Origin: Vitellaria paradoxa
Taxonomy: Eukaryota > Streptophyta > Magnoliopsida > Ericales > Sapotaceae
Assembly: GCA_019916065.1 (NCBI GenBank)
Contig: CM034237.1
Coordinates: 42,948,485-43,012,484, forward strand
Reading direction: 5' to 3'
DNA length: 64,000 nucleotides
Shown: in pieces, positions 34,150 to 47,351 of the stretch
How the letters are laid out: each line of letters begins with the position of its first letter
Numbering within the stretch: the first letter of the stretch is position 1
Position numbers and translations under genes: made by a program
The notes under the pieces: model-generated
The model's database searches: none
The model's input: the letters and a program-made list of their open reading frames with translations, nothing else
What the model was told of the DNA's origin: nothing

Positions 34150-34395
34150 TCTGCATTAACTTCTAGTCCTAATAAAAGGTGCACTAAATAATCCTTTTAT
34201 TTGTGAGAACTGAACTGAATTCAATCAGATCAAGCCGTGAGAACTGAACCTAGTCGCAAATGCGGGTTAAGGTGGCATTGCGTTGGGTGGCCATACAGTC
34301 CCTTGGTCGGATCCTTTCTCCTTTCTTTAATTTGTCCTCTCTATTCCTTTCTTTTTCAGCCTTCTGACGGGTACAAAGATACTACCTTTTTTTTT
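34150..34395 (-). promoter_or_regulatory. Conserved MIR395 proximal promoter, copy C
   Basis: On the minus strand it carries AGTATCTTTGTACCCGTCAG, GGCTGAAAAAGAAAGG, TGCGACTAGGTTCAGTTC (34245-34257), TCTGATTGAATTCAG and AAGGATTATTTAGTGCAC, in the same order and spacing as copies A, B and D. Confidence 0.65.
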
Positions 34396-36285
34396 TTTTT
34401 TTTTTTTTTTGTGCTCCTTAAGATAGTCATTGCAAATTTAAGCTAGATTAATTAATTGTAAATGTGACTAATAGCTATACCCTATTACGTACATAGGATG
34501 ATAAAATCAACCTGAATTTATAGGTGTATGTCTTATAGCTTACACGTACATTGGCGACCCATCAACTTAGGCCGGGCTTTAATTAGCTAGTTAGCATGAA
34601 ATTGTTAAAAGGTAATAAAAGAGTGAAGATAAGGTACATGATGCACGCTACCATATAATAGTGATTCTGATGAATTCATGAAAAAGTTAGAAAAGGATAT
34701 ATTGGTCTTACATACATACATAAATATATATATATATATATATATAAAGCTGAAAGACCCCCGAATTAATGTAAAGGGCTATGACCACTCACCTCAATAT
34801 TATTCCCTATACTTCACTTAGCGCACAATTCTGACCAGGTTCAAGGTTGAACATTAACATTCCTCTCCATATCAGCTAATTCTTATGGTTCAATTAAGCT
34901 CTTCGTTAATCTTGAATTCCACTGCAAGTGTATCTATACATCATCAAGAGAATAGTTTTGTGGTGGGAGGTTTTTCTTCCCTTATTTGTGCCATTTTCCC
35001 ACATAATAATCGCAGCTGCCCGTATGTACTACACCTTTTGTTAACTTCCATTTGAAAAATATCTACTAATTAATTTATTGGCGTACACGGTTATGCATAC
35101 TAATGTGCAATGGTTAATTTAAAAATGGAATGTGAATTATATTTCATTAATCTCAAAAGCTAATAGAAATGTTGTTGTAAGTCTATCATTAATATGAACC
35201 GATAAGTGAACAATTAATGTTTATTCTCTGATGCAGGACCGATTCTACTAGTTGGTCATTAAGACAAATGTCTTAAACCCTATACAATTTTGTCATTCTA
35301 CTAAGTCTCATATACATATATATATATATATATATAGTGATACTCAACTTAAAAAAACCCAGTTGCTTCTCAACTTGAGAATTTCAACATACATCTATCA
35401 TTTAATTCTTAATAAGTTACAGATATTTTTGGAGTTTACTTGGCAAATGGTGTTGTAAAATGGAAGGTGAAACAATATGAGCAAACTGTGGTATTAATCT
35501 AGGAAGGCAGTGATAGGGTTAATTTTGGGCTACACCAAATGAATTCTCTCTATCAAGTCGGGGTAGCCGAATCAGGACAGTCCAAGATTTAGGCGGAGAA
35601 TATGGGTCATGCCCATTAAGGACGTTTACCCAACGCAGCGTTTTGGTTAAGTACACAACGACCTATCGCCAAATTCTTGGAAAATTTTCTAAAATTTCGA
35701 CTGTTTAACAGATATTAACATATCTCTAATCACGGTTCACCGTTATAGACTTTCAGGATTCAAAGTAACTAGTCACACATATTTATTCCTTACAATCTCG
35801 TGATTCATATTTATTTATCATTCTGATAATAATCCATAAAACACATATATAATAAACACTTGATCAATTATACAAGGTACGTAATTCACACATTACCAAA
35901 ACTTTACTAAAATTTACCTAAGCTTGGTTTTGCTAATTTAAGTATTGGATAATTTTTTAAAAATACGTGTTTAGTAATAGATTCTATCGAATTATTGGAG
36001 AAAGATAATCGCACATGACCAGAGCGTTACTTACGAAATTTTATTATCGTCAAGTAGCACAAACAAAGGAAAGGAATCTTAATGTTCAGACTCGAACCTG
36101 ATCCGAATTGTGTACGGGTCAAGTGGAGGATGCATAAAGAACAATATTCAGATGAGTGGCCATAGCCCCTAACATTCTACTGTCTCTTAGCTCTTCGTAA
36201 TGAATATAAATAGCAATTTCAACACGTGTCATATGAGATAGCTAGAAGCATATAGCTACCTCTCGCATTTGCTATTAACTTAAAA
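34396..36285. other. Spacer between MIR395 C and D
   Basis: 1.9 kb of mostly AT-rich sequence with TA repeats at 34724-34746 and 35319-35337. Around 35500-35660 composition is more balanced (GTCGGGGTAGCCGAATCAGG, ACGCAGCGTTTTGG), possibly a TE remnant; no frame or termini recognised. Confidence 0.4.
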
Positions 36286-36289
36286 ATTC

Positions 36290-36533
36290 GCAGGAGTATC
36301 TCTTTACCTATCTGGAGGCTGAAAATGAAAGAAAGAAAGATTTGATAAAAGCAACTATGGCCACTCAACACAACGCGACCCCCTATCTTTCATTTAACCT
36401 ACATTCGCGACTAGGTTCAGTTCGCATGGCTTTATCTGATTGAATTCTCTTGGTCTGTCTAAAGGATTCGATGTACGTGTGTTTAGGTCTACAAATGCAC
36501 AGAGAGAGAGAGAGAGCGAGAGAGAGAGAGAGA
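36290..36533 (+). promoter_or_regulatory. Conserved MIR395 proximal promoter, copy D
   Basis: Contains GAGTATCTCTTTACCTATC, GGCTGAAAATGAAAG, GCGACTAGGTTCAGTTCGC (36407-36424), TCTGATTGAATTCTC, CTAAAGGATTC and a GA repeat at 36500-36532, aligned with copy B. Copy D lacks the GAGAC seen just before the TATA box of copy B. Confidence 0.65.
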
Positions 36534-36540
36534 AATTCAC

Positions 36541-36549
36541 TATAAATAG
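36541..36549 (+). promoter_or_regulatory. TATA box of MIR395 D
   Basis: CTATAAATAGTAG, about 70 bp before the hairpin, identical in core to copies B and C. Confidence 0.75.
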
Positions 36550-36612
36550 TAGGGTTAGCTAGTAGCTACTACCAGATAGGCCAAACAACCAAAAAGCAAG
36601 ACTGAGAGTGAA

Positions 36613-36748
36613 CATCAGTTGTCCCCTAGAGTTCCCCCGAGCACTTCACTGGGGACTATTTTTCCACAAATTAAGAGGTGCATATATATATATATATATA
36701 TATATATCCCTACTGAAGTGTTTGGGGGAACTCCCGGGCTCATCTGAT
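36613..36748 (+). ncRNA. MIR395: MIR395 precursor D
   Basis: The mature miR395a-type sequence lies on the 3' arm at 36713-36733. The 5' arm reads GAGTTCCCCCGAGCACTTCA at 36629-36648; one G differs from copy B. Outer stem CATCAG/CTGATCG pairs. The loop holds a TA repeat at 36683-36707. Short ORFs running through it are by-products of the repeat. Confidence 0.95.
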
Positions 36749-36759
36749 CGATACCACGT

Positions 36760-39700
36760 GCTAATTGTGGGCCGCAATGAGGTGGTGTCAGCAACAGCAA
36801 GGATGTTACATTGATGATCTGACTCCATTGTGATATGTAAAACCCATAACCTTTGTTTACTGATTTTGACCTTGGTTCATATATTAGGGTTTACAGTTTG
36901 GTGTTTTTGATATACATCTCCATTAAGACTTTCAATTAGATACGATTAACTATATTTTAATTGTTTCTGCCTAGGTTATATACAGTTTTATATCAAGTAG
37001 GATCAATCTAAATTGAATATTTTGATGGACCTATCTTTTTTCTTTTTTTTTTTTTCTTTTTTCTAAGTTGGCTATACGTGAAAATGAGTATCTATTAAGT
37101 AATTTCATCACTCTTCTATATCTTATTTTTTTTATCATAAATTCTTGATCAAAATGCAATTCTAAAAAATTTATGAGAAATGGTATTCAATTAGCAAATT
37201 TTGTCAAAATGGCGTGGCATATTTGAGCCCATCATTTTAAAATATAAATTCACTAAAATATTTTTTATTACATTTATGTCATTATTATATAATAATTTGG
37301 ATACACATTTTTCTAATCGCAAGAATTTTTTTTATTTAAATTGCAGCACCGTTCATAAAATGCATCATATACACGAAGACCATTCATTAAAAATGTAGGA
37401 ACTTCGAGTTTCTCACAAATTTCAAAGAAAAAGAAAGTTATTAATTAACATGAACTAATACACTCCCCAAAGAGCATCTAAGCAGGGGGCACCTTAAAGC
37501 GGAGGAAACTGGCTCTTATCTAAGCAAGGTTGTAAAAGAATAAATTCGAGCCCAATGAAGCTCTTCCAAACACTTTCCATTCCATTTGTTTCAGTATAAA
37601 ATATTTTTTAAAAACAATACATTTATTTATTAAAAATAATAATTTTCTAAAACCCGAATGAAAGCTGAGTAAAGGTTTACCAGCAAAAACTCTGATAGGA
37701 AACAACAAAGTTAGAGTTTGCAAGCAACAAATCTGCAGACTGCCTTTGTTACTAATTTTGATCAATTAAACTTTGTGTTTGAGGTTTGATTGAACAATGA
37801 TTATTGTCTTTTTTTTAAACACTTGTAGAGTTTGGAAAGGCAAAAGGTCAAGTTTTATGTCAAACACCAATATTGTCATGGCATGGATCAAAAGGTATTT
37901 TTATATAAATCTTTTGCTAGTGTGTAAGAAACTCAAAACTCTGACAAAATCAATGGTGAATTAACCCTAACCGATGATTAATTCTTATGTATTAGAGCAG
38001 AATATTCTACACACACCCTCTTATGATACAATGGTCACAAATATAATTAGCACTATTATGGCCATGTACAAAAGTAAACTACAAACTTTTGTTAGAAACG
38101 GTACCAGTTCTAATATATACTCATGTAGGTCGAGTTCTTTACGTGGTCCTGTTGCTTGAGATAAACTTATGAACTTCGTTATGAGTAATTATAACAAGTC
38201 CTGTGCATTGCAGCATTTTAACACTACTTAGCTTGGAACATATAAGACAAATAATGTTGTGCCGCCTTACTTACTTATCAACAACCTGTTTTTACTTTGT
38301 AAACCTTTCGATTAATTAGTTTGTTTAGCTAGTAAAATGTTGGGTTCCTATTATTGGTAACTATTGAAAAGGTTTTAATCCCATTCCCATAGAGGGGGCG
38401 ACAACTTACAACTGCTGAACCATTTGAATAATAAATAATTATTTAATAAAAACTAATAAAACATTTTTAATAATAATTTATCATCATAATAGTATTTAAT
38501 TTTAATTTTATTAAAATAAGTCATTTTTATAATAAATTATTATTTATTATAAATTTAATTTAATTTAATAAATAATTTTAATTTAATTAAATAAATTATT
38601 GATTTATAATAATCATTATAAATTAATTTTCGAAGGGAAAAGAGAGTTTAGGAAAAGTATAAAAAAAAGTACAAACATTTTTCGTTACATCCTATTGCTC
38701 TTACCTTCCCTAGGGTAATCAGAGTAATTACAGTGTAAAAAAAAGTTAATAGTTATCCTTGTAATTTTTTATTTCTCTTACCCTCATGGTAAACTCACCT
38801 GTATTTCTGAAGAGCTTTTTTCGTAAAATTTTATATTCAATCTCTTTATCTTTTCAACACTTAATAAACTGAATATTAGTTATTGATTATTGATAATTTA
38901 CTTCAGAATTACAAAAAATGTGTATAATGTGAACCTACAAAATATAATTTACCTTTTATTTTTATAGAATTTCGATTTGACTGAATATAATATGATAAAT
39001 TTTTCAGGCATCAAGTAACAACTAATACAGCACATCAAAATAAATAGCTAACGCAAATCTTTCAAACTCTAGCCAGTGCTTTCCAAAATAACAAATTTTG
39101 CTATTTCGTCCTTTCTTTTTTTATAATTTTAAATTTCTTTTTGTAGCTGATTAAAAATACCCAAATTTTCATATCATTCTGGAGGGTTAAAATTATATCA
39201 CGTTAGTTTTCAAATTATTTTACAAAATACACACCCGAAAAAGCTTTGACATTCTTAGATTATATCACAACATACATAATATAAATTTTTGAAATTTCAG
39301 GGGGTGACTTGCCCGTGGCCGGCCCTCTCTTTTCAATAGTTTGCGTTCATATCAACGTCACCATTTCTTTGAAGCAGAGCATTTTCTGGTGAATCGATTT
39401 ATACAGCGGGAATCAACTACAACTAATGTATACGCTATAACTTTTTCTTTTTCCTGATCCTCTCTCATTTTGTTTGTTTCTATTTAGAGGAGACAGGTAC
39501 TTCACGAGCATTTTTAATCAGTTATTATTCTCTAATCCACTAGATAATTGAACATCTATCATGTAATCGGATGTCTAGTCTTCAAATATGAGACGATTAA
39601 TTAAATAATAAAATCAGATATCCAACAAATGAATAATTAATGAGTGTAATTTAGACAATAATTATATAATACCACCTAGTATCTTATAATCGGAGTAATA

Positions 39701-40700
39701 ATCGGAGTAATTATGACATTCAGAATAATTCAGGATAATACTCTCAGCTACACTACACATATTATGCCCAAACTCAAATGTGGTACACTACACATTGTCT
39801 CCAAACTCAAATTATATGAATATTTTTTTTTATATCTTAACTCACCTCATTTCTTATTAATTTAAAAATACATGCACTTATCAAATCAAAGCAAGATGAG
39901 CACCCGTTAAGATGGGTTAAAACTGCTATCCCTACCGTTTACTACTTAATTTTGTTCAAGTTGCCACAGCTCAAAACTAATACGACAATAAGTTGAGCGT
40001 GTGATTCATCCAAACGTACATCCAAGAGCAGCATTGAATCCATCGTGCAACCTTCCAGCCTTCCAGCTATTTACAACATTCAATACGACGAAAAAGGCAT
40101 GAATTTTCAAAACCAAAAGAATTAAATAAATAAAAATTAAGCAAAAAAATCCCATTCTTCTCACGGCCACCTTTTTACCATTCTTCTGATTTGGTGATGG
40201 CCCTTTGTCCCTTGGTCAGGAGATAATAACCCTTTCAATATTGTTATATGAAGCAAAAGGCCACTAAGCTAAAAATATAACCTCTACATTGCATTGTCTT
40301 GTAGCCTAACCACTTAATAAGTTCAAGCTTGGATACTATTTTCAAGATGCCAATTGTAAAGAATATCTCTATTCCATACTTGAAAAAGTACGGATTCTCT
40401 GCATCAAAATGTGGTCAGAATATGGCACTTCCTTTAATTCATCGGTCAAAATAATTTTCCAAGTATGGCCACCATTATCTTGGCCTTGAGATAAAGTTGT
40501 TACCACAATGGAAATAAAGTTCAATATCCGGATTCCCCACGTTAGATTGAACAGACCATCAGTTCAAACAAATTACTAACAATAAGATCGATCAAAAATA
40601 GACCCCATCTAGAAACCAACAAAGAATCTCTCTCTCTCGCAGCAGAATAAGATAAAAGATCAGTAAATCTTAGAACACCATTTTGACCATCTATAGCACC
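36760..40700. other. Intergenic region, no gene recognised
   Basis: About 4 kb of AT-rich DNA between MIR395 D and the ubiquitin-conjugating enzyme gene. Short ORFs here are isolated and AT-driven. I see no RNA gene or bounded element; a dense TAAT/ATTA stretch lies at 38420-38630. Confidence 0.45.
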
Positions 40701-40950
40701 TGTATTTGCCTCAGTTGGCTGACAGTGGGTTGATATCGAGAAATTTTCTTATGTACATTTACTCAATAAAAAGGCAAGACGGAAAGTTCAAGAGGAATTA
40801 AAATAAGGCCTAAAACTTACCCATAAAATGTAACCAAACTTAATGATATATCTAAGTCTCTACGGCACAATCAATTTTAAAGTTCCACGTTATTCAAACA
40901 GGCCATCAAACTCTCTCTCCGAAGTCTAATAGTGCACCCTCCCAAGGGTT

Positions 40951-43900
40951 TCAGTCAGCTGTCCAACTCTGCTCAACGATCTCCTTCACTCTCCTGTTGT
41001 ACTCACGTTTGTTCTCGCTAAACATCCGTGCAGCTTCTGAATTGGCCGGGGAGTTTGGGTTAGGGTCACAGAGCAACGACTGCAGTTTATAGCAAAACCC
41101 TGGGTTAAAATTATTTACACGCACAGAAGATAGGAACGATACCCAAAAAAGACGTCTGAAAATAAATACACAGCAGCATTACACACACATGCGCGCGCAC
41201 ATAAAGAGACAAGAAGGGAGAGAGAGGAGAGCCACATAAGAACATGCCGCATCATAATTATTGACAATATATGCAGTCAATATGAAACAATGCCATCAGC
41301 AACGTGGCTGTAAACCATGCACCATTCAGCAGAAGTTTTCTCAAGACTGGAATGCCTACATTTGTCATCAATGGTCACACTTGAAAGTCCGATGTTCATC
41401 ACACGTCCAAAGCAATAAGTAGTAAATAAATCCTCACCTGGATGGAGGTGAGTATAGCAGCCACATCATAGATAGGACTCCACTGGTTCTGTAGAATATC
41501 CAAACAAATGCTTCCATCCGCATAAACTGCCAAAAGTCAAAGCAAATTGGGAACTTAGAGCGGGCAGTGGCTGAATTAATTCTTATAATGCATTATTGGC
41601 AGACACACAAATGTGCATTATGAGCAGACGCATAGATGATAACAAGTAGTAATAGTTAAATATATATATATATATATATTAATAGAAACAGCGATTATGA
41701 AAAAAAAATTAATATTAATACTGTAGGTAGTACTCTCTGCATGGCACAACCCCTGCCATCCACTTGTCAACCTTATGAGGCAACACCTGGACCTGGTCCC
41801 TATGAACCTGCACAAACCTAAAGCACAAATTGCCTCTCACCCAGACGAGCCATTGGAAGAATAGCCCTCCTAAAGTGACCCTCCTACGCTAGCCGCAAAA
41901 CCTTAAGCATCACTCTGGTAAGCCGCCATTCTCACCCCTCAGGCGAGCGTCCCTCTTATGATACACTCCCACTCTCATCCCTCCATATAAGAAAGCACCA
42001 AGTCCGAGGAGGGTTCTCTCCCAACAAGAACTTTCGTCCATGAACCCTCATGAGGCCAGTGGATTAAAGGGAAGAACAAGAGATCATTGATTCGTTAGAC
42101 CCCTCTTGAGGCATTGCACCCCAACCATCTAACAGAGAAGACTTACTCATGCATTTAATGCATCTGACCAAGCAGTTAATGCCCCAGCTACCAATTGTCA
42201 AGGGGACACGCGCACCATGCATACCGCTCCCATTAGCTAGTAACTCTACCAGCAGGAATCTTGGACCAAAAAGGTGGCTCCTCCTACCACATAAGGATCT
42301 CCCAAACATTCTCCCATGCTGTCTGCTCCCGTACAAGCCACCCTGGCATCTAAATCATTAACCCACCATTAACTCAAACCAACAACCAAGGACAATCACT
42401 ACAAATACCATAAGGCTCACCGCATTGACTCCAAAGCATTCAAGACTCACCAAGCCTGAAAGCTTCGCTCTCTTGGTTGTCTTATTTTTCCTCACTCCTC
42501 GGATGACTTGCCGATTGCATAGCAAGCAACTGTCTCCTACTTCCCAGAGAAGACGCTTATCTACGAGCCTCTCATTCATACACACAAATAAAAACAGCCC
42601 AGTAATGATAAGGAATAAGCTGCTCAACAAGTAACTCCAGCATATGATATATGGCTTTATGTTCATTTTTCCCTTCCCTTGGAGCAATCAGTATGAGTGA
42701 AAGTTTTCTCAATGCTTTAGTAACCAAATAGTACTTTTTGAACCTAGTGTGTGTGACCTCACCTCGCACAGACCTTTAATCCCGCTAGGACCCAACTTAC
42801 CGCAGCTGGGGGCATTCCCAGCAACCCCCGTGGAGCCCAGTCAGCGATAAAGGCACTCCTCAACATTACCCGCCGCAGGGATTCACCCGCAACAGGTACA
42901 TTTAACTAAGCCTTAACACCCACCCTTTCAAGCAGGAGCAAGGTTTGAAAGGAATCACTCCACCTTCGCGCTGGACCGCCTGGGACAAGTGGATTGGAGG
43001 CTAGAGTTGGAGGATTCGTCAAGGCACCCTTGACCAGCCCAGGGAGAGAAAACGACAAACCCCCCCTCTTCCATGTTACGTAACCGCCTCGTACATGTAC
43101 AACCACTACCCTTGCACCAACCAACCAGGCAAAAAGGCCACCACTACTTGGTCAGAGTACCTTACACCTGCAAGTGTACTAGGCTTGGCAGAGCTGGCCA
43201 CGCGGCACGGGACCACTGTCCTTGGCGCGTGGGAATTAACCTCCCCATCTTATTCATTCTCTATAAATACCCTCATCCACAATACATACAAGAGCCTAGC
43301 TTTTCCATTCTACAAAGAACCACCCAATCCTTACCTCTCCCTGCCTTGCTCCAGGCTGCTCCAACTCTCGTCCTTTCCACCTCCAGGAAGGTCCCGCCAT
43401 AGATAACGGCAAGCATTGTTCCCAGGTCATCGAAAGGTTCTTTACGTTATTCCAGATTCCCCACACACCTAGTATACTTTTACACCCACTAAATCCATAA
43501 TGGGGAATTATCATTGGCAAGAACAAGTTTAATATACCCACTAGAAATGCAAAGACAATTTTCATGGATGGTGAGGCATATTTCCAATCTTTATAAAAGC
43601 ATGTGAGTGAAAAACAATATAGAAACATAAACAATTAACATAGACACTGAAAATCATGTTCCATAACTGTGAAGTGTAAACACCGATTTTGGATAACAAA
43701 GTTGACAAGAACTAGATGTAAGGTTGGAAAACTGAAATTACTGACAAAATTATAAGAAAATGATGCAAATTTAAAATTACTTCAGGACTCAATTGCTTAA
43801 GGTGCATCTGTGCTTCCCAACTTACTATTTGGATGGAACATTCGAGAAACAAAGCGCACTGTTGGTGGCTTATTTGGATAATCCTCGGTAAATTGAAGTG

Positions 43901-46159
43901 TCAATTTAAATGTACCTGATGAATGTAAAATATTACAAAACCAAAAGGTAACAATTAGCACCAATCATGCAACAAGAAATAACCACACTGGAACAACAAA
44001 CCTATTGATACTTTTGAATAATACTTCAAACAGAATTCCACCTTTATCCAACATTGGTACCATTGAGAAACTGGGAGATGTTAAAACAAATTTGAGCACA
44101 TTTTATCTAACATTGGTACCATATGTTTGTCATCCATATTGCACACTGATCAATTTTTGTGAACTTACTTATCTGACATCATGTAATTGGTGCTACTGTA
44201 GTAGTGTCAATAGGGAGTTTCCTGTTTCCAAAGCCAACGGCCAAACAAATCCTGATAAACAACTATTTTACCAAAAAAATTATATAATTTCATGTTAAGC
44301 AAGGAAAATTATTAAATTGACAAAACAGGGGCACCCTCTCAATAAGTATATTACTGGGGTTCATCTATCAACCTTTTCATGTATTGATAATTGCCTTCCT
44401 CTCGGTTCTATATTCAAAAACTATGGGGAGAATATTATATATAATATAAGCAAATTCTAACAAGACAAAGGTGTCATATGTCATTTATCAAGGATCTCGG
44501 AAGTCTGAACACTAATAGAAGTGGAAACACTCCAGTCTCTTGGCACAATTTAAAATGTGCTTTTATTGATGGCTTGTGTCATGACAGTGTAGCAACAAAA
44601 GACAGGTTAAAAGAATGGGGTATACATATAGATCCTTCCTGCCCCTTGTGCATTCAGGCTGTGGAAACCCATCAGCATCTCTTCTTTCTTGTACTCGTGC
44701 TTCCGTTGTCTGGAAAAAAATCCCTAGTAGAAATGACAAACATCCTCAATGGGAATTGTGAAAGGCTACACAAAACTGCAGAAGACTGACCACAAAAAAT
44801 CTTCTTTTCAAGCTCCCCCTAGCAGTTTCTGTTTATTACTTATGGAAGAAAGGAATAATAAAATGTTTATTCTGAAAAAGATAGACTTCCGGACATGAGA
44901 GTCACAGTATCTTCTTGGAGGCTAGTAGTCAATAACCATTCTAACTGGCAAATTTGCATTGGCTAGAATATATCCACAGCTACCTTTCAAAGAGGAAAAA
45001 AAATCAAATTGGAATTGTTGAGAATCATACTGACAAAACAGATGTAGAATCAATAGCTGGCCTGTGAGCCATATGATTGGTTACTTGTAGCTGCTAAGAA
45101 TGACTGATAATCTTTCCAACAGTGCTAGAGTGGTGATAAACTTTTTTTTTTGATAATTAGAGTGGTGATAAACTTACTTTTGCTTTGTAATAGAAGGAAG
45201 AGGAGGCCAAAAATTTTAGTTCTATTTTTTTTTTCTAAGCTCCTGTTAGGTTTGACTGATCTATCGGAAGTATAATCTTGGAATTCTGAGCTGTACAAAG
45301 GGGATGCTCCTTTGTTCTATTATTCTTGTTTTTCTGTATAAATTATATCTACTTATCCGAAACAAATAGATTATAAAGTTTCAAAACTGGTGCTTGTTTA
45401 ACGTAATGCACTATATTTGCAAGTTATAAGTCATAAAAAGTGCTGCAGTAAGCGAAACTTAGCCGAAATATAAGCTCAAATATTGGGAAAAGGGAATTAG
45501 TAAAATTACACATTTTTATCTAGGAGGAATAACTGTCGAGTTGTGTAATTAAATCAATCTATGTAACCAATGAGCAAGTAGAACAACAAATTACATGCGA
45601 AAATATAACACTTTCGAATTACAAATCAAAACAAAACATTGTACCTGATAACCTACCTCCTAAATCTGTAATGACAATATTATCAACCACTACTCACTTG
45701 GGAATTATATATCACAATAAAAATTCACCACTTTGTAATGATTCCTTTTTTATATAATTAACAAATTTGAAATGGTATGCAAGATGTTCATGGCTACACA
45801 AAATATGAGCAAAAAAATATGCACAAATATAAAAACACACTCATATGTTATGTAACATGAAGAAGAATGGTGTTACCTCCATCCCACGGAGTGTCATCAG
45901 GACTGCAATTCAAACATGAAAGTATATTAGAAAATATGTTTTTAAGATTTATAACCATAAACCATATAAACAAAAAGGACATGTTTATAAAAACAGAGCA
46001 CCAGCAAACACAATTTTATTTTTTTGTGACCAACCCAAATATAACAGCATTCCAAAGCATTATATTGTTGTCTTGAGGAGCGCCACTAATGCCTGCAGGA
46101 GGATCCTGTTGCAACCTCTTAAAATCCCTCATCAGCCTCTTCCTTGAAGGAGTCGACAT
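40951..46159 (-). CDS. UBC2: RAD6-type ubiquitin-conjugating enzyme E2 (five coding exons)
   Basis: Exons on the minus strand: 46035-46159, 45877-45902 (26 nt), 43826-43915, 41438-41526 and 40951-41079; all introns are GT-AG and all joins keep frame, giving 459 nt = 152 aa, the length of Arabidopsis UBC1/UBC2. Start [20 protein letters not shown]; the HPN motif is in RMFHPNIYADG; the active-site Cys is about residue 88 in [14 protein letters not shown]; it ends [11 protein letters not shown]6-type E2s pass ubiquitin to substrates such as histone H2B and PCNA with a RING E3, in the nucleus. Introns 2 and 3 (about 2.0 and 2.3 kb) hold TE debris. UBC1, UBC2 and UBC3 cannot be told apart here. 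Confidence 0.96.
41735..43450 (+). mobile_element. GC-rich insertion in UBC intron 3, probable LTR
   Basis: Composition jumps from AT-rich to GC-rich at about 41735 and back at about 43450, all within one intron. Near its right end it has a plus-strand TATA box (CTCTATAAATACCC, 43259-43272) followed by about 150 bp of C/T-rich leader-like sequence, as in the R-U5 part of an LTR. No pol-like frame is present. I could not fix termini or a target duplication, so the class remains uncertain. Confidence 0.45.
44470..45365 (+). mobile_element. 5'-truncated LINE fragment in UBC intron 2
   Basis: The frame 44478-44789 carries a reverse-transcriptase zinc-binding motif: [20 protein letters not shown] and ETHQHLFF. 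After a frameshift it continues with [21 protein letters not shown], typical of the C-terminus of plant LINE ORF2. A T-rich tail region follows to about 45365. It lies antisense to the host gene. Only the 3' end of the element is present. Confidence 0.7.
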
Positions 46160-47247
46160 CCTCGGTCCTACAGATTTGGTCACAAGTCAAACAAAATAAA
46201 TATATATATATATATATACACATACTTCTTAATTATCACAATCTCAGTGACTGAAGAATGATCATGCTGTAAATTACTCCATTATTACTGCAACTAACAA
46301 CAATATGTCAGTGTGCTTATCTAGCAAATTGCAGAAAGCTAGCGTTCTCAATCTGAAATGTGCATACAAAGGATAGGGCTGTGGGTTCCATTGTTGTCAA
46401 AAAAAAACAAAAAACAAAAATTAGAATCAAACAATCTAAAAAGAAAATGTGAACTTCAATTAACACCAACCTTTCAACAATTCACACTTGACCCCAGCCG
46501 TTCCCTTTGAAATGCCATCCTCACAAGCACCAATATGCTAGGGTTTTTTTCCAATCAGGCCATATTGTTGTTTTTATCAAACCAGACTTCAAAATTTCTT
46601 ATCTTAAAACATCACACAAGCATGTGAAATTGATTGTTCTAGTTGAAAATTAGAAAGTTTCAGTTAAATTCAACTGACAGGCACTGATGAGCAAAATTTC
46701 CTTTATTTTTTATACAACGATTGTTTAAGTCAACAAATCCCAGATGCACACTCTTATAAGGAGCAAGAAACCCTAGATCCAACATTTTAAGTATGATTAT
46801 CGATCGAGCACATATGTCAATTAACAAAATCAAAGTTAAATATTGGGGGTTTTGCTCTCATAAAGCTCAGATATATAAGCAGACTCATCCAATCTAACAA
46901 GAACAAGCCAGAAGGAATCTAATACAAGAAAGGAAACTAAATAGACAGAAACACAAAACACGAAAGCAGATAAAAGTTAAACAAAAGAGGTCTCTTGCCA
47001 CTTACCGAAAAACAAAAAAACGTCTCTTGCCTCTGAACAAACGCGGGGACTACAGCTCTGATTGTTCGAGACCCAGATGGAAAGACACAGAAAGTCAAGG
47101 CCTTTGCTTGATGATGTATGAATCCGACTACAACCCAGTTGCCCACATGACGAGGAGAGAGACAGGATATCAGAGAGAGATTCTCATGGCAATGGACTGA
47201 ACAATCAGGAGGAGGTATTGTTTGGACGCGTAATGCGTAAGTGCGTG

Positions 47248-47285
<38 letters not shown>

Positions 47286-47340
47286 GGAGGTCGGAAGGCC
47301 ACTTGAGGTTGAGGAGAGGCCCAGAGTGGTCCCCAGCACT
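46160..47340 (-). other. 5' UTR of the E2 gene, with one intron
   Basis: Directly before the ATG the minus strand reads AAATCTGTAG then GACCGAGG, an acceptor 8 nt upstream of the start. A matching donor (TTTTTCG then GTAAGTGG) is at 47006/47005, giving a UTR intron 46168-47005 and a non-coding first exon from 47006 to about 47340. Long 5' UTR introns are common in plant ubiquitin-pathway genes. The first exon is pyrimidine-rich. Confidence 0.6.
47251..47282. repeat. (GA)n/(CT)n microsatellite in the E2 5' UTR exon
   Basis: About 16 GA units on the plus strand, CT on the transcribed strand. CT repeats near plant transcription starts often act as promoter or leader elements. Confidence 0.85.
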
Positions 47341-47351
47341 TTCTCTGGCTA

